Shown: piece by piece, positions 10,760 to 21,911 of the stretch
How positions within the stretch are numbered: position 1 is the stretch's first letter
Layout of the letters: every line of letters starts with the position of its first letter
Assembly: GCF_007833795.1 (NCBI RefSeq)
Contig: NZ_CP032702.1
Span: 992,001-1,056,000, forward strand
Direction of reading: 5' to 3'
Length of the DNA stretch: 64,000 nucleotides
Source: Candidatus Pantoea soli
Lineage (GTDB): Bacteria; Pseudomonadota; Gammaproteobacteria; Enterobacterales; Enterobacteriaceae
Made by a program: the position numbers and the translations under genes
The notes under the pieces: model-generated
Database searches by the model: none
What the model was told of the DNA's origin: nothing
Seen by the model: only the letters and a program-made list of their open reading frames with translations

Positions 10760-11074
10760 ATGATCCGCGAACAAATAGAAGAAAAGCTGCGTAACGCTTT
10801 CGAGCCTGCACACCTTGAAGTGCATGATGAAAGCTATCGTCATAACGTGCCTGCCGGTTCTGAAAGTCACTTCAAAGTGGTGATTGTCAGCGACCGGTTT
10901 ACCGGTCAGCGTTTCCTGCAGCGTCATCGCGCTATTTACAGCGAACTGGCGACAGAACTGGCAGGCAGCGTGCACGCGCTGGCCTTACACACCTACACCC
11001 GGAAAGAGTGGGATGGATTACAGGATACCGTGCTGGCTTCACCGAACTGCCGCGGTGCCGGTACGCTTGCCTGA
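10760..11074 (+). CDS. bolA: Stress and morphology regulator BolA
   Basis: A 104-residue BolA/IbaG-family protein. It affects cell shape in stationary phase, and family members bind iron-sulfur clusters with monothiol glutaredoxins. The core [21 protein letters not shown] and the end [14 protein letters not shown] are highly conserved. The start is ATG ([10 protein letters not shown]), with GAGG about ten bases upstream; an upstream GTG in frame is less likely. Single gene with its own terminator. Confidence 0.96.
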   Translation: MIREQIEEKLRNAFEPAHLEVHDESYRHNVPAGSESHFKVVIVSDRFTGQRFLQRHRAIYSELATELAGSVHALALHTYTRKEWDGLQDTVLASPNCRGAGTLA

Positions 11075-11095
11075 CACTGCTTAGCCACACCTCTT

Positions 11096-11119
11096 AAAAC
11101 GGCCTGCGGGCCGTTTTTA
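11096..11119 (+). terminator. bolA terminator
   Basis: AAAACGGCC-TGCG-GGCCGTTTTT, a 9-bp stem with a T run, 22 bases after bolA. The rest of the 301-base bolA-tig gap holds the tig promoter and no credible gene. Confidence 0.85.
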
Positions 11120-11196
11120 TGTTTTTAAATCGTCTTAAACGCGATCTGCGGCGCAAAAAAGCGTCAAAGCCGTTAAAAAGTGGTGAGTTTACAGCC

Positions 11197-11225
11197 TCGA
11201 CTCATTTCGGTGATGCCGCTATAAT
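11197..11225 (+). promoter_or_regulatory. Probable sigma-70 promoter of tig
   Basis: A perfect TATAAT at 11220-11225 with TCGACT 17 bases upstream (four of six matches to TTGACA). It lies about 150 bases before tig. Confidence 0.55.
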
Positions 11226-11375
11226 GCGGCGTCTATTTTTCCGGAATGTCTTCGGGACGCTTCTGGTAACAGGGATCTGGTTCTGCCTGCAGAGGCTGTC
11301 CCGGTTGTTGGATACGGCGCATTAATTGTGTGGTGTCTGAAGTTGACCGAGCACGTGATTTTTTGAGGTAACAAG

Positions 11376-12680
11376 ATGACAGTTTCAGTAGAAACCACTC
11401 AGGGTCTGGGCCGTCGCATTTCGATTACTGTTCCAAAAGACAGCATCGAAAGCGCAGTGAAGAAAGAACTGGTGGAAGTGGCTAAGAAAGTCCGTATCGA
11501 TGGTTTCCGTAAAGGCAAAGTGCCGGCTAACATCATCAACCAGCGCTACGGTGCTTCAGTTCGTCAGGACGTGCTGAGTGAGCTGATGACGCGCAACTTT
11601 GTTGACGCCATCATCAAAGAGAAGATCAATCCGGCTGGCGCCCCTAACTATGTGCCGGGCGAATACAAAGAAGGTGAAGATTTCACCTACGCCGTTGAGT
11701 TCGAAGTATATCCGGAAGTTGAGCTGAAAGGCCTGGACGCGATCGAAGTTGAAAAGCCAGTGGTTGAAGTCACCGACGCTGACGTTGATGCGATGCTGGA
11801 AACCCTGCAGAAGCAGCAGGCGACGTGGAAAGAGACTGACGCTGCGGCAACCGCAGAAGATCGCGCCACCATCGACTTCACCGGTTCTGTAGACGGCGAA
11901 GAGTTTGAAGGCGGCAAAGCCTCTGACTTCGTACTGGCTATGGGCCAGGGCCGCATGATCCCAGGTTTTGAAGAGGGTATCGTAGGTAAAAAAGCGGGCG
12001 AAACCTTCACTATCGACGTGAAATTCCCTGACGACTACCACGCAGAAAACCTGAAAGGCAAAGATGCGAAGTTCGACATCGTGCTGAAGAAAGTGGAAAC
12101 CCGTGAGCTGCCGGAGCTGACTGAAGAGTTCATCAAACGTTTCGGCGTGGAAGACGGCTCAATCGACGGCCTGCGTGCTGAAGTGCGTAAAAACATGGAG
12201 CGTGAGCTGAAAGGCGCGATCCGTAACCGCGTGAAGTCTCAGGCCATTGATGGTCTGGTTGCTGCGAACGAAATCGACGTGCCGGTTGCGCTGATCGACG
12301 GCGAAATCGACGTGCTGCGCCGTCAGGCTGCACAGCGTTTCGGCGGCAACGAGAAGCAGGCGCTGGAACTGCCACGTGAGCTGTTCGAAGAGCAGGCTAA
12401 ACGTCGCGTCGTGGTGGGTCTGCTGCTGGGCGAAGTTATTCGCATCAACGAGCTGAAAGCCGATGAAGAGCGCGTGAAAGGCCTGATCGAAGAGATGGCT
12501 TCTGCGTACGAAGATCCGCAGGAAGTGATCGAGTTCTACAGCAAAAACAACGAGCTGATGAACAACATGCGCAACGTTGCGCTGGAAGAGCAGGCAGTTG
12601 AAGCGGTACTGGCGAAAGCCAAAGTGACCGACAAAGCGACCAGCTTCCAGGAGCTGATGAACCAGACCTCTGCGGCCTGA
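11376..12680 (+). CDS. tig: Trigger factor (ribosome-associated chaperone and peptidyl-prolyl isomerase)
   Basis: Binds the ribosome near the exit tunnel and folds nascent chains. It has 434 residues. The N-terminal ribosome-binding signature GFRKGKVP is near residues 43-50 (loop contacting L23). The FKBP-type isomerase domain starts near 150 ([18 protein letters not shown]), and the remainder is the C-terminal substrate cradle. It is followed by a strong terminator and then clpP, the conserved proteostasis block. Confidence 0.98.
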   Translation: MTVSVETTQGLGRRISITVPKDSIESAVKKELVEVAKKVRIDGFRKGKVPANIINQRYGASVRQDVLSELMTRNFVDAIIKEKINPAGAPNYVPGEYKEGEDFTYAVEFEVYPEVELKGLDAIEVEKPVVEVTDADVDAMLETLQKQQATWKETDAAATAEDRATIDFTGSVDGEEFEGGKASDFVLAMGQGRMIPGFEEGIVGKKAGETFTIDVKFPDDYHAENLKGKDAKFDIVLKKVETRELPELTEEFIKRFGVEDGSIDGLRAEVRKNMERELKGAIRNRVKSQAIDGLVAANEIDVPVALIDGEIDVLRRQAAQRFGGNEKQALELPRELFEEQAKRRVVVGLLLGEVIRINELKADEERVKGLIEEMASAYEDPQEVIEFYSKNNELMNNMRNVALEEQAVEAVLAKAKVTDKATSFQELMNQTSAA

Positions 12681-12703
12681 TCCATCCGTTAACTGATTGT
12701 GCT

Positions 12704-12735
12704 AAAGCCCGCGACCGCAATGTCGCGGGCTTTTT
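12704..12735 (+). terminator. tig terminator
   Basis: AAAGCCCGCGA-N8-TCGCGGGCTTT with a T-rich tail: an 11-bp stem, 23 bases after tig. Confidence 0.9.
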
Positions 12736-12843
12736 CTTTTCCGGGGTACAGCGTGCACATTTGTGCGCTATTTGACTAATTAACCGGCAAATTATTCGCT
12801 AAGCTCTTTTTCCGTGTTAGCGAATGGGGAAAAGGTTGTTATG

Positions 12844-12873
12844 CTTGAAACAACTGGGCAGCATCCCCAGATA
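12844..12873 (+). promoter_or_regulatory. Sigma-32 (heat shock) promoter of clpP
   Basis: CTTGAAA, a 14-base spacer, then CCCCAGATA: close to the RpoH consensus CTTGAA-N13-17-CCCCATnTA. The start of transcription would be near 12880, about 135 bases before clpP. The 335-base tig-clpP gap contains only this and the tig terminator. Confidence 0.8.
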
Positions 12874-13015
12874 CAGGGAGAATGCATGAAAACAGTGAGA
12901 CTGGCTGATTAACCGTCCCGTGATGTCGGAACGAGACCGTTGCGCATAGTTTTCGCAGCGCGCCTCGCGTAAAATCGGTACAGAATGTTGCCAACGAAAT
13001 TTTCAGGAGACGGTA

Positions 13016-13639
13016 ATGTCATACAGTGGCGATCGTGAATTTACTGCACCAACCAATGCGCTGGTGCCAATGGTGGTCGAACAAACCTCGCGCGGCGAGC
13101 GTTCTTACGACATCTACTCCCGCCTGCTTAAAGAACGTGTCATCTTCCTGACCGGTCAGGTTGAAGACCATATGGCCAACCTGATTGTGGCGCAGATGCT
13201 GTTTCTGGAAGCTGAGAACCCTGAAAAAGACATTTATCTCTACATCAACTCGCCAGGCGGCGTGATCACCGCCGGTATGTCGATTTACGACACCATGAAA
13301 TTTATCAAGCCGGACGTCAGCACCATCTGTATGGGTCAGGCTTGTTCAATGGGTGCGTTCCTGCTTACCGCCGGAACCAAGGGCAAGCGCTTCTGCCTGC
13401 CTAACTCACGCGTCATGATCCACCAGCCGCTGGGCGGTTATCAGGGTCAGGCGACGGATATCGAAATCCACGCGCGTGAAATCCTGAAAGTGAAGCAGCG
13501 TATGAATGAGCTGATGGCTGAACATACCGGCAAATCGCTGGAGCAGATCGAACGTGACACCGAGCGCGATCGTTTCCTCTCTGCCGGTGAAGCGGTAGAG
13601 TATGGCTTAGTCGACTCCATCCTGACGCATCGCCAATAA
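13016..13639 (+). CDS. clpP: ATP-dependent Clp protease proteolytic subunit ClpP
   Basis: Serine peptidase forming a double heptamer that degrades proteins fed by ClpX or ClpA. It has 207 residues, the E. coli length. The catalytic triad is visible: Ser111 in GQACSMGAF, His136 in VMIHQPLGG, Asp near 185. The propeptide of about 14 residues (ending before ALVPMV) is conserved. The residue just before the catalytic SMG is Cys here, where E. coli has Ala. GGAGA-like ribosome site upstream. It is followed by clpX. Confidence 0.98.
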   Translation: MSYSGDREFTAPTNALVPMVVEQTSRGERSYDIYSRLLKERVIFLTGQVEDHMANLIVAQMLFLEAENPEKDIYLYINSPGGVITAGMSIYDTMKFIKPDVSTICMGQACSMGAFLLTAGTKGKRFCLPNSRVMIHQPLGGYQGQATDIEIHAREILKVKQRMNELMAEHTGKSLEQIERDTERDRFLSAGEAVEYGLVDSILTHRQ

Positions 13640-13767
13640 GACACATCTGCCTGGCCCTTACGCTATAGTTAACGGGAAGCAGGCAGCTGCGTTGCATGAA
13701 TATCGGCCGTTGATGTACGGCCAGTGCCGTACACCAATCGGGTCTGAGAACGAAAAGAGGTTAGCTG

Positions 13768-15039
13768 ATGACAGATAAGCGCAAAGACGGTTCAGGTAAG
13801 TTGCTGTACTGCTCTTTCTGCGGCAAAAGCCAGCATGAAGTCCGTAAGCTGATTGCCGGACCGTCAGTGTATATTTGCGACGAATGTGTTGATTTATGTA
13901 ATGACATCATTCGTGAAGAGATTAAAGAGGTTGCGCCGCATCGTGAGCGCAGTGCTCTGCCGACGCCACACGAAATTCGCCATCATCTGGACGATTATGT
14001 TATCGGTCAGGAAAAGGCGAAGAAAGTGCTGGCGGTGGCGGTGTACAACCACTACAAACGTCTGCGTAACGGGGATACCAGCAATGGTATTGAACTGGGC
14101 AAAAGTAACATTCTGCTGATCGGGCCTACTGGTAGCGGTAAAACGCTGCTGGCCGAAACGCTGGCGCGTCTGCTGGACGTGCCGTTCACCATGGCAGATG
14201 CCACCACTTTGACCGAAGCCGGTTATGTGGGTGAAGACGTTGAGAACATCATTCAGAAGCTGCTGCAGAAGTGCGACTATGATGTGCAGAAAGCGCAGCG
14301 CGGGATTGTTTACATTGACGAAATCGACAAGATTTCGCGTAAATCTGACAACCCGTCTATCACGCGTGATGTCTCTGGCGAAGGCGTACAGCAGGCGCTG
14401 CTGAAACTGATTGAAGGTACCGTCGCGGCTGTACCACCACAGGGTGGACGCAAACATCCGCAGCAGGAATTCCTGCAGGTAGACACCTCGAAAATCCTGT
14501 TTATCTGCGGCGGTGCGTTTGCCGGTCTGGATAAAGTGATTTCGCAGCGTGTTGAGACCGGCTCCGGTATCGGCTTCGGTGCGACCGTTAAAGGTAAATC
14601 GCAGAAGGCCAGCGAAGGTGAATTGCTGTCGCAGGTAGAACCGGAAGATCTGATTAAATTCGGCCTGATTCCGGAGTTCATCGGTCGTCTGCCGGTGGTG
14701 GCTACCCTGAATGAGCTGAGCGAAGAAGCGCTGATTCAGATTCTGCGTGAGCCGAAGAATGCCCTGACCAAACAGTACCAGGCGCTGTTCAATCTGGAAG
14801 GCGTGGAACTGGAGTTCCGTGATGAAGCGCTGACGGCGATCGCCAAGAAGGCAATGTCGCGTAAAACCGGTGCGCGTGGTCTGCGTTCTATCGTTGAAGC
14901 CGCTCTGCTGGAAACCATGTACGATCTGCCTTCAATGGAAGACGTCGAAAAAGTGGTGATTGATGAATCGGTTATTGACGGTCAGTCTGACCCGATGCTG
15001 ATCTATGGAAAGCATGAAGCCCAGGCTTCTGGCGAATAA
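13768..15039 (+). CDS. clpX: ATP-dependent Clp protease unfoldase subunit ClpX
   Basis: AAA+ unfoldase of 423 residues that recognises tagged substrates and threads them into ClpP. In order: an N-terminal zinc finger (CSFCG ... CDEC), Walker A GPTGSGKT near 119, pore loop GYVGEDVE near 152, Walker B VYIDEID near 182, the ClpP-docking IGF loop in [11 protein letters not shown], and sensor 2 [10 protein letters not shown]. It starts 128 bases after clpP, so clpP and clpX are likely cotranscribed. Confidence 0.98.
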   Translation: MTDKRKDGSGKLLYCSFCGKSQHEVRKLIAGPSVYICDECVDLCNDIIREEIKEVAPHRERSALPTPHEIRHHLDDYVIGQEKAKKVLAVAVYNHYKRLRNGDTSNGIELGKSNILLIGPTGSGKTLLAETLARLLDVPFTMADATTLTEAGYVGEDVENIIQKLLQKCDYDVQKAQRGIVYIDEIDKISRKSDNPSITRDVSGEGVQQALLKLIEGTVAAVPPQGGRKHPQQEFLQVDTSKILFICGGAFAGLDKVISQRVETGSGIGFGATVKGKSQKASEGELLSQVEPEDLIKFGLIPEFIGRLPVVATLNELSEEALIQILREPKNALTKQYQALFNLEGVELEFRDEALTAIAKKAMSRKTGARGLRSIVEAALLETMYDLPSMEDVEKVVIDESVIDGQSDPMLIYGKHEAQASGE

Positions 15040-15067
15040 ATAATCAATTTAACCACGTTGATATCTT

Positions 15068-15100
15068 AAAAAAGGGGAAAAGTCTTTCCCCTTTTATTTT
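15068..15100 (+). terminator. clpX terminator
   Basis: AAAAGGGGAAA-N4-TTTCCCCTTTT followed by ATTTTTC: an 11-bp stem with a T-rich tail just after clpX. Confidence 0.9.
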
Positions 15101-15116
15101 TCTCACGCCTGTGACA

Positions 15117-15144
15117 TTGAATGTCGTACAACCAACCCCATATA
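15117..15144 (+). promoter_or_regulatory. Sigma-32 (heat shock) promoter of lon
   Basis: TTGAA, a 14-base spacer, then CCCCATATA, an excellent match to the RpoH -10 element. Transcription would start near 15151, about 80 bases before lon. Confidence 0.82.
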
Positions 15145-15229
15145 CTCAATATCCTGTGGGTTTAACTGCATACAGCTTGTATAACGCGGTTCCCATCACC
15201 TGGCGGACATTAAACTAAGAGAGAGCTCT

Positions 15230-17584
15230 ATGAATCCTGAGCGTTCTGAACGCATTGAAATCCCCGTGTTGCCGTTGCGCGACGTGGTGGTTTATCCGCA
15301 CATGGTAATTCCGTTGTTTGTTGGTCGGGAAAAATCGATTCGTTGCCTGGAAGCGGCGATGGATCATGACAAGAAGATCATGCTGGTTGCCCAGAAAGAG
15401 GCTTCAACGGATGAACCTGGTATTAACGATCTCTTCGCAGTAGGGACCGTTGCCTCCGTACTGCAGATGCTGAAACTGCCAGACGGTACTGTCAAAGTGC
15501 TGGTCGAAGGCTTACAGCGCGCGCGCATCACCACTTTATCGGACAACGGCGACCACTTTGTTGCCCAGGCCGAATACCTGATCTCGCCGGAAATTGAAGA
15601 GCGCGAGCAGGAAGTGCTGGTTCGCACCGCCATCAATCAGTTTGAAGGCTACATCAAGCTCAATAAAAAGATTCCACCTGAAGTTCTGACGTCGCTCAAC
15701 AGCATCGATGACGCAGCGCGCCTTGCGGATACCGTGGCAGCGCACATGCCGCTGAAACTGGCTGATAAGCAGTCCGTGCTGGAGATGTCCGACGTCAATG
15801 AGCGTCTGGAATATCTGATGGCCATGATGGAATCGGAAATCGATCTGCTGCAGGTTGAGAAGCGTATTCGCAACCGCGTGAAAAAGCAGATGGAGAAAAG
15901 CCAGCGCGAGTACTACCTGAATGAGCAGATGAAAGCCATTCAGAAAGAGCTGGGCGAGATGGACGATGCGCCGGATGAATACGAAGCGCTGAAACGCAAA
16001 ATCGATGCGGCCAAAATGCCGGCTGAAGCGCGTGAAAAAGCGGAAGCCGAGCTGCAGAAGCTGAAAATGATGTCGCCGATGTCAGCGGAAGCGACCGTGG
16101 TTCGCGGCTATATCGACTGGATGGTGCAGGTGCCGTGGAATGCGCGCAGCAAGGTGAAGAAAGATCTGCTGAAAGCGCAGGAAACGCTGGATACCGACCA
16201 TTACGGCCTGGAGCGCGTCAAAGACCGCATCCTTGAGTACCTTGCCGTGCAGAGCCGCGTCAGCAAAATCAAAGGCCCTATTCTGTGCCTCGTCGGACCG
16301 CCGGGCGTGGGTAAAACTTCGCTGGGTCAGTCGATTGCAAAAGCCACCGGCCGTAAATATGTGCGTATGGCGCTGGGTGGCGTGCGTGACGAAGCGGAAA
16401 TCCGTGGTCACCGTCGGACCTATATCGGTTCGATGCCGGGCAAGCTAATCCAGAAGATGGCGAAAGTCGGCGTGAAAAACCCGCTGTTCCTGCTGGACGA
16501 AATCGACAAGATGTCGTCTGACATGCGTGGCGACCCGGCCTCAGCGCTGCTGGAAGTGCTGGATCCGGAGCAGAACATTGCCTTTAACGATCACTATCTG
16601 GAAGTGGATTACGATCTGTCCGATGTAATGTTTGTGGCGACGTCTAACTCCATGAACATCCCGGCTCCGCTGCTGGATCGTATGGAAGTGATTCGTCTCT
16701 CCGGTTACACCGAAGATGAAAAGCTCAATATCGCGAAGCAGCACCTGCTGCCTAAGCAGATTGAGCGTAATGCACTGAAAGAAAAAGAGATCAACGTGGA
16801 TGACAGCGCCATTATCGGCATCATCCGTTACTACACGCGCGAAGCGGGTGTGCGTAGCCTTGAACGTGAACTCTCCAAGCTGTGTCGTAAAGCGGTGAAA
16901 GCGCTGCTGATGGATAAAGCGAAGAAAAGCATCAGTATCAACGGCGAGAACCTCAAGGATTTCCTGGGCGTTCAGCGCTTTGACTACGGCCGTGCCGACA
17001 GCGAAAACCGCGTGGGTCAGGTCACCGGCCTCGCGTGGACGGAAGTCGGCGGCGATCTGCTGACCATCGAAACCGCCTGCGTGCCGGGTAAAGGCAAGCT
17101 GACCTACACCGGTTCACTCGGCGAAGTCATGCAGGAGTCGATCCAGGCAGCGCTGACCGTCGTGCGCGCACGTGCAGAGAAGCTGGGCATTAACGGTGAC
17201 TTCTACGAGAAGCGTGACATCCACGTGCACGTGCCGGAAGGCGCAACGCCGAAAGATGGTCCGAGTGCCGGTATTGCCATGTGTACGGCGCTGGTGTCCT
17301 GCCTGACCGGCAACCCGGTACGTTCCGATGTGGCGATGACCGGCGAGATCACGCTGCGTGGTCAGGTCCTGCCGATTGGCGGCCTGAAAGAGAAACTGCT
17401 GGCGGCCCACCGCGGCGGCATCAAAACCGTGCTGATCCCGGATGAAAACAAGCGCGATCTGGAAGAAATTCCGCAGAACGTGATTGCCGATCTCACCATC
17501 CATCCGGTGAAGCGCATTGAAGAAGTGCTGACGCTGGCACTGGAAAATGCGCCATACGGTATGCAGGTCGCGACCGCCAAATAG
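15230..17584 (+). CDS. lon: ATP-dependent protease Lon (La)
   Basis: Homo-oligomeric AAA+ protease that degrades misfolded and regulatory proteins. It has 784 residues, the E. coli length. The N-terminal substrate domain begins [16 protein letters not shown]. Walker [10 protein letters not shown] is near 356, Walker [10 protein letters not shown] near 420, and the Ser-Lys dyad lies in DGPSAGIAM (Ser near 679) and [14 protein letters not shown] (Lys near 722). It has its own heat shock promoter and terminator. Confidence 0.98.
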   Translation: MNPERSERIEIPVLPLRDVVVYPHMVIPLFVGREKSIRCLEAAMDHDKKIMLVAQKEASTDEPGINDLFAVGTVASVLQMLKLPDGTVKVLVEGLQRARITTLSDNGDHFVAQAEYLISPEIEEREQEVLVRTAINQFEGYIKLNKKIPPEVLTSLNSIDDAARLADTVAAHMPLKLADKQSVLEMSDVNERLEYLMAMMESEIDLLQVEKRIRNRVKKQMEKSQREYYLNEQMKAIQKELGEMDDAPDEYEALKRKIDAAKMPAEAREKAEAELQKLKMMSPMSAEATVVRGYIDWMVQVPWNARSKVKKDLLKAQETLDTDHYGLERVKDRILEYLAVQSRVSKIKGPILCLVGPPGVGKTSLGQSIAKATGRKYVRMALGGVRDEAEIRGHRRTYIGSMPGKLIQKMAKVGVKNPLFLLDEIDKMSSDMRGDPASALLEVLDPEQNIAFNDHYLEVDYDLSDVMFVATSNSMNIPAPLLDRMEVIRLSGYTEDEKLNIAKQHLLPKQIERNALKEKEINVDDSAIIGIIRYYTREAGVRSLERELSKLCRKAVKALLMDKAKKSISINGENLKDFLGVQRFDYGRADSENRVGQVTGLAWTEVGGDLLTIETACVPGKGKLTYTGSLGEVMQESIQAALTVVRARAEKLGINGDFYEKRDIHVHVPEGATPKDGPSAGIAMCTALVSCLTGNPVRSDVAMTGEITLRGQVLPIGGLKEKLLAAHRGGIKTVLIPDENKRDLEEIPQNVIADLTIHPVKRIEEVLTLALENAPYGMQVATAK

Positions 17585-17613
17585 TGACTGGCGACAAAAA
17601 GCGCTAAAAACCG

Positions 17614-17653
17614 AAGCTGGCAGGCGAAATGAAGCTTGCCAGCTTTTTTTTGT
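17614..17653 (+). terminator. lon terminator
   Basis: AAGCTGGCA paired with TGCCAGCTT across a 14-base loop, followed by eight T residues. Confidence 0.9.
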
Positions 17654-17797
17654 GCCGCTAATTTAGGGGGCTGCTGGAGCGACGATTAAGATGAATACCG
17701 TTGTTTCAGCGCCACAGGCTTGATATAACTGGCTGCGCGTTCGCGCCGGGTGGGAAGCGCCGGTGCGATGTGAATAATAAAAGAGGGGATGAAGAGA

Positions 17798-18070
17798 GTG
17801 AATAAGTCACAGTTGATCGACAAAATTGCTGCAGATGCTGACATTTCTAAAGCAGCAGCCGGACGTGTTTTAGATGCATTCATGGGTTCTGTAACTGATG
17901 CGCTGAAAAGCGGTGATGAAGTTGCACTGGTTGGTTTCGGTACGTTCTCCGTACGTGAGCGCGCAGCGCGCACCGGCCGTAACCCGCAAACCGGTAAAGA
18001 GATCACCATCCCGGCAGGTAAAGTACCGGGTTTCCGTGCAGGTAAAGCACTGAAAGACTCCGTCAATTAA
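17798..18070 (+). CDS. hupB: DNA-binding protein HU-beta
   Basis: Nucleoid-associated histone-like protein, 90 residues; dimers bend and wrap DNA. The family signature [21 protein letters not shown] covers the beta arm, with the conserved proline in [17 protein letters not shown]. The GTG start is preferred: GAGGGG lies nine bases upstream and the length equals E. coli HupB. An ATG nine bases earlier touches the ribosome site and is less likely. Confidence 0.96.
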   Translation: MNKSQLIDKIAADADISKAAAGRVLDAFMGSVTDALKSGDEVALVGFGTFSVRERAARTGRNPQTGKEITIPAGKVPGFRAGKALKDSVN

Positions 18071-18145
18071 TGACCACGGATACCGCCATCGAAGCATTTT
18101 CTTCTATGGATTGAGGACGAAAAAGCCGTTCTCATGTAACATACG

Positions 18146-18174
18146 GGCACATCATTTTTGATGTGCCTTTTTTT
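18146..18174 (+). terminator. hupB terminator
   Basis: GGCACATCA and TGATGTGCC form a 9-bp stem followed by seven T residues. Confidence 0.9.
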
Positions 18175-18308
18175 CATCTTGATGCGCGACTTTAGCCGCT
18201 GGCTACAGTCTCCGCATGGTTGCCGGCTGCCAGCCTGAACCGCAGCTGCACGATGATGACATCGTGTCAGAGCTTTACATTCACACTACAGCGGAGTGTT
18301 GTCATACC

Positions 18309-20177
18309 ATGATGGACAATTTACGCGCGGCGTCGAATCATGTCGTGCTCAAGATTATTCTGGGACTGATTATCCTGTCCTTTGTACTGACCGGCGTGGG
18401 CAACTACCTGATCGGCGGTAACAGCGATTACGCTGCGAAAGTGAACGGTCACGAAATTAGCCGCGGTGAGCTGGAACAGGCGTTCAACAATGAGCGCAAC
18501 CGTCAGCAGCAGATGCTGGGCGATCAGTTCTCCCAGCTGGCAGGGAACGATGGCTATATGCAGCAAATGCGTCAGCAGGCGCTGTCGCAGCTGATTGATC
18601 AGACGCTGCTGGATCAGTACATCAAAGATCTGCATATGGGGATCAGCGACGATCAGGTGAAGCAGGCCATCTTCAACCAGCGTGCTTTCCAGACCAACGG
18701 TAAGTTTGACAACGCCAAATACAACGGTCTGATTAGCAGCATGGGCTTCAGTGCCGATCAGTACGCCGAAGCGCTGCGCAAGCAGCTCTCCACGCAGCAG
18801 CTGATTAACGCCATCGCCAACACCGATTTCATGCTCAAAAATGAAACCAGCAAGCTGGTGGATCTGGTCTCGCAGCAGCGCGAAATTCGTCAGGCGGTGA
18901 TTGACGTGAATGCGCTGGCAGCAAAACAGAGCGTCAGCGATGATGAAATCAGCCAGTATTATCAGCAGCATCAGAGCAGCTTCATGGCGCCTGAGCAGTT
19001 CCGCGTCAGCTACATCAAAATGGATGCGGCGGGTCTGCAGGAGACGGCCAGCGAAGCAGACATTCAGGCCTGGTACGATCAGCATAAAGCAGATTACTCG
19101 CAGCCACAGCGTAACCGTTACAGCGTGATTCAGACCAAAACTGAAGCGGACGCCACGGCCGTGCTGGACGCGCTGAAAAAGGGCGCGGATTTTGCCACGC
19201 TGGCAAAAAGCACATCACGTGATCCCATCACAGCGCGTAAAGGCGGCGACATGGGCTGGCTTGAGCCGGACACCACCCCGGATGAGCTGAAAAGCGCGAA
19301 CCTGACGCAGAAAGGCCAGCTTTCCGGCGTGATCAAATCTTCCGTCGGCTTCCTTGTGGCCCGTTTAGACGATATCCAGCCGGAGCAGGTTAAGCCGCTG
19401 GCTGAGGTGCGCGATGCGGTAGCGGATAAAGTAAAGCAGGAAAAAGCGGTAGACGCTTTCTATAAGATGCAGCAGAAGGTGAGCGAAGCCGCCAGCAATG
19501 ATAACGAATCCCTGGCCGGTGCAGCTCAGGCTTCCGGTCTGAAAGTGAATGAGACCAGCTGGTTTACCCGTGATGATGTTCCGGCCGATCTGAATTTTGA
19601 TGCCGTGAAGCAGGCCATTTTCAATGGCGGTCTGATGGGGCAAAACGGTGCGCCGGGCAACAACTCCGATATCATCAGCGTAGAGGGCGATCGTGCCTTT
19701 GTCCTGCGCATCAGCGAGCACAAACCGGAAGCGGTAAAACCGCTGGATCAGGTTAAAGCGCAGATTGCAGACACGCTTAAACACGATAAAGCGACGCAGC
19801 AGGCCAAAGCGCAGGCGGACAAAATTCTGGCGGATCTGAAAGCCGGCAAAGCCGACGCGCTGCAAGCCGCAGGTCTGACCCTGAGCGCCAGCAAATCATT
19901 TGATCGTAACGCGCAGGATCCGGTGGCGCAGTCTGCCTTTAACCTGCCGCAGCCTGCAGACAACAAACCGTCGTGGGGCGTGAGCGAGGATATGCAGGGC
20001 AACGTGGTACTGATTGCGCTGGATAAAGTCTCTGCCGGCACCCTGCCACAGGCGCAAACCGATGAGATGGTGAAGGGCGTAACGCAAAATAATGCCCAGA
20101 TCGCCTTCGAAGCACTGCTGGAAAACCTGCGTAAGCAGGCGAAAATCAAGTACGGCGCAGCCGCACAAAACCAGTAA
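18309..20177 (+). CDS. ppiD: Periplasmic folding chaperone PpiD
   Basis: Membrane-anchored chaperone at the periplasmic exit of the Sec translocon. It has 622 residues (E. coli 623). The N-terminus MMDNLRAASNHVV precedes one transmembrane helix (about 16-36). A SurA-like N domain follows, then one parvulin domain near 265-360 (FRVSYIKMDA ... GGDMGWLEPDT) that is thought to be catalytically inactive, and C-terminal chaperone regions. The start matches the family; an open frame upstream adds 31 residues without family sequence. It follows hupB as in E. coli. Confidence 0.95.
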   Translation: MMDNLRAASNHVVLKIILGLIILSFVLTGVGNYLIGGNSDYAAKVNGHEISRGELEQAFNNERNRQQQMLGDQFSQLAGNDGYMQQMRQQALSQLIDQTLLDQYIKDLHMGISDDQVKQAIFNQRAFQTNGKFDNAKYNGLISSMGFSADQYAEALRKQLSTQQLINAIANTDFMLKNETSKLVDLVSQQREIRQAVIDVNALAAKQSVSDDEISQYYQQHQSSFMAPEQFRVSYIKMDAAGLQETASEADIQAWYDQHKADYSQPQRNRYSVIQTKTEADATAVLDALKKGADFATLAKSTSRDPITARKGGDMGWLEPDTTPDELKSANLTQKGQLSGVIKSSVGFLVARLDDIQPEQVKPLAEVRDAVADKVKQEKAVDAFYKMQQKVSEAASNDNESLAGAAQASGLKVNETSWFTRDDVPADLNFDAVKQAIFNGGLMGQNGAPGNNSDIISVEGDRAFVLRISEHKPEAVKPLDQVKAQIADTLKHDKATQQAKAQADKILADLKAGKADALQAAGLTLSASKSFDRNAQDPVAQSAFNLPQPADNKPSWGVSEDMQGNVVLIALDKVSAGTLPQAQTDEMVKGVTQNNAQIAFEALLENLRKQAKIKYGAAAQNQ

Positions 20178-20639
<462 letters not shown>

Positions 20640-20740
20640 AGAGGCTCGCGACTCTGAAGGATTGGTAAAGCCTGTATTCAGGCTGTGCTATGCTCAACAG
20701 GTCCAACCAGTTGTCATTCTCAGCCTGAACAGGAGCAACC

Positions 20741-21151
20741 ATGCAGACCACCATCAAAGTGCGCGGCTACCATCTGGATGTTTACCAGCACGTAAACAAT
20801 GCGCGCTATCTGGAATTTCTTGAGGAGGCCCGCTGGCAGTGGCTGGAAGAGGTCGATGCATTTCACTGGCTGATGCAACAGCAGCTGGCGTTTGTGGTGG
20901 TGAATATCAACATCAACTACCGCCGTCCGGCAGTGCTGGGCGATGTGCTGCAGATAGAGAGTGAGGTTTCACAGCTGAACAGCAAAAGCGGCATTATCGC
21001 GCAGCGCGTGCTGTTGGACAGCGATCAGACAGTGGTGGTAGCCGATGCGCTGCTGACATTCGTCTGTATCGACCTGCGCACGCAGAAAGCGGTGCCGCTG
21101 GAAAGTGAACTGCGTGAGCGTTTATCCGCCCTGATGGCGGAGCACTCCTGA
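20741..21151 (+). CDS. fadM: Long-chain acyl-CoA thioesterase FadM
   Basis: Hotdog-fold thioesterase of 136 residues that hydrolyses long-chain acyl-CoA, including dienoyl forms in beta-oxidation. The active-site helix region YHLDVYQHVNNARYLEFLEE is at residues 11-30, with the catalytic Asp in HLDVY. VVNININYRRPA follows. An AGGAG site lies upstream. The neighbours ybaV and queC match the E. coli order. The family call is strong. Confidence 0.95.
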   Translation: MQTTIKVRGYHLDVYQHVNNARYLEFLEEARWQWLEEVDAFHWLMQQQLAFVVVNININYRRPAVLGDVLQIESEVSQLNSKSGIIAQRVLLDSDQTVVVADALLTFVCIDLRTQKAVPLESELRERLSALMAEHS

Positions 21152-21189
21152 CCGATCGCTGCCACGCCAGTCAGGAGCGCAGGCGGCAG

Positions 21190-21885
21190 TTAGCGCAGAC
21201 CGCTTTTCTGCTTCATTGCCGCCATCACCGCTGCCGCATTCGCCTGATAATCAGCCAGGCCACGCGCGCGTAAATGACACGCCGCGCACTCTCCGCATCC
21301 GTCGCCGCGGATGCCGTTATAGCAGGTCAGGGTTTCAGCACGCACCAGCGGCAGCTGCTGCCAGTAGTCGGCCAGCGCCCAGGTTTCCGCTTTGTTCAGC
21401 CACATCAGCGGCGTTTCGAAGCGAATATGGCGGGCCATGCCAAGGCTGACCGCCTGGTTCAGCGCCTTCACAAACTCATCGCGGCAATCGGGATAGCCGG
21501 AGAAATCCGTTTCACATACGCCGGTGATGACCGCTTCCGCCTCAACCTGATAGGCATAAATGGCGGCCAGCGTCAGGAACAGAATATTCCGGCCCGGTAC
21601 AAAGGTGCTGGGTAAGCCGCTGGCTTGCGGATCATAAGCCGGGACCGGAATGTTATCGCGCGTCAGACTGCTCACCGCCAGTTCATTGAGCAGCGTGACA
21701 TCCAGCACTTTATGCGCCCGTGCGCCCAGTTTGTGTGCCAGCGCGGCAGCCACCTCGATCTCTTCACGGTGACGCTGACCGTAATCAAAGGTGACGCAGT
21801 GCACCTCATCATAATGCTGTAATGCCTGAACCAGGCAGGTAGTGGAATCTTGTCCGCCGCTGAAGACGACAACCGCTCGTTTCAT
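21190..21885 (-). CDS. queC: 7-cyano-7-deazaguanine synthase QueC
   Basis: Converts 7-carboxy-7-deazaguanine to preQ0 with ATP and ammonia, a step in queuosine tRNA modification. It has 231 residues. The PP-loop [10 protein letters not shown] is at residues 8-17, the GRNIL segment is central, and the zinc-binding cluster [19 protein letters not shown] is near the C-terminus with four Cys. It is downstream of ybaE on the same strand. Confidence 0.97.
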   Translation of the reverse strand: MKRAVVVFSGGQDSTTCLVQALQHYDEVHCVTFDYGQRHREEIEVAAALAHKLGARAHKVLDVTLLNELAVSSLTRDNIPVPAYDPQASGLPSTFVPGRNILFLTLAAIYAYQVEAEAVITGVCETDFSGYPDCRDEFVKALNQAVSLGMARHIRFETPLMWLNKAETWALADYWQQLPLVRAETLTCYNGIRGDGCGECAACHLRARGLADYQANAAAVMAAMKQKSGLR

Positions 21886-21911
21886 TTTATCTTCCCCTTA
21901 AATCAGTCTGC

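Noticed and set aside
11119..11325. 68-codon open frame between bolA and tig
   Set aside because: It begins inside the bolA terminator T run, overlaps the TATAAT of the tig promoter, and shows no family sequence.
12841..12912. 23-codon ORF upstream of clpP starting at 12841
   Set aside because: It coincides with the sigma-32 promoter itself, so it would not be in the heat shock transcript.
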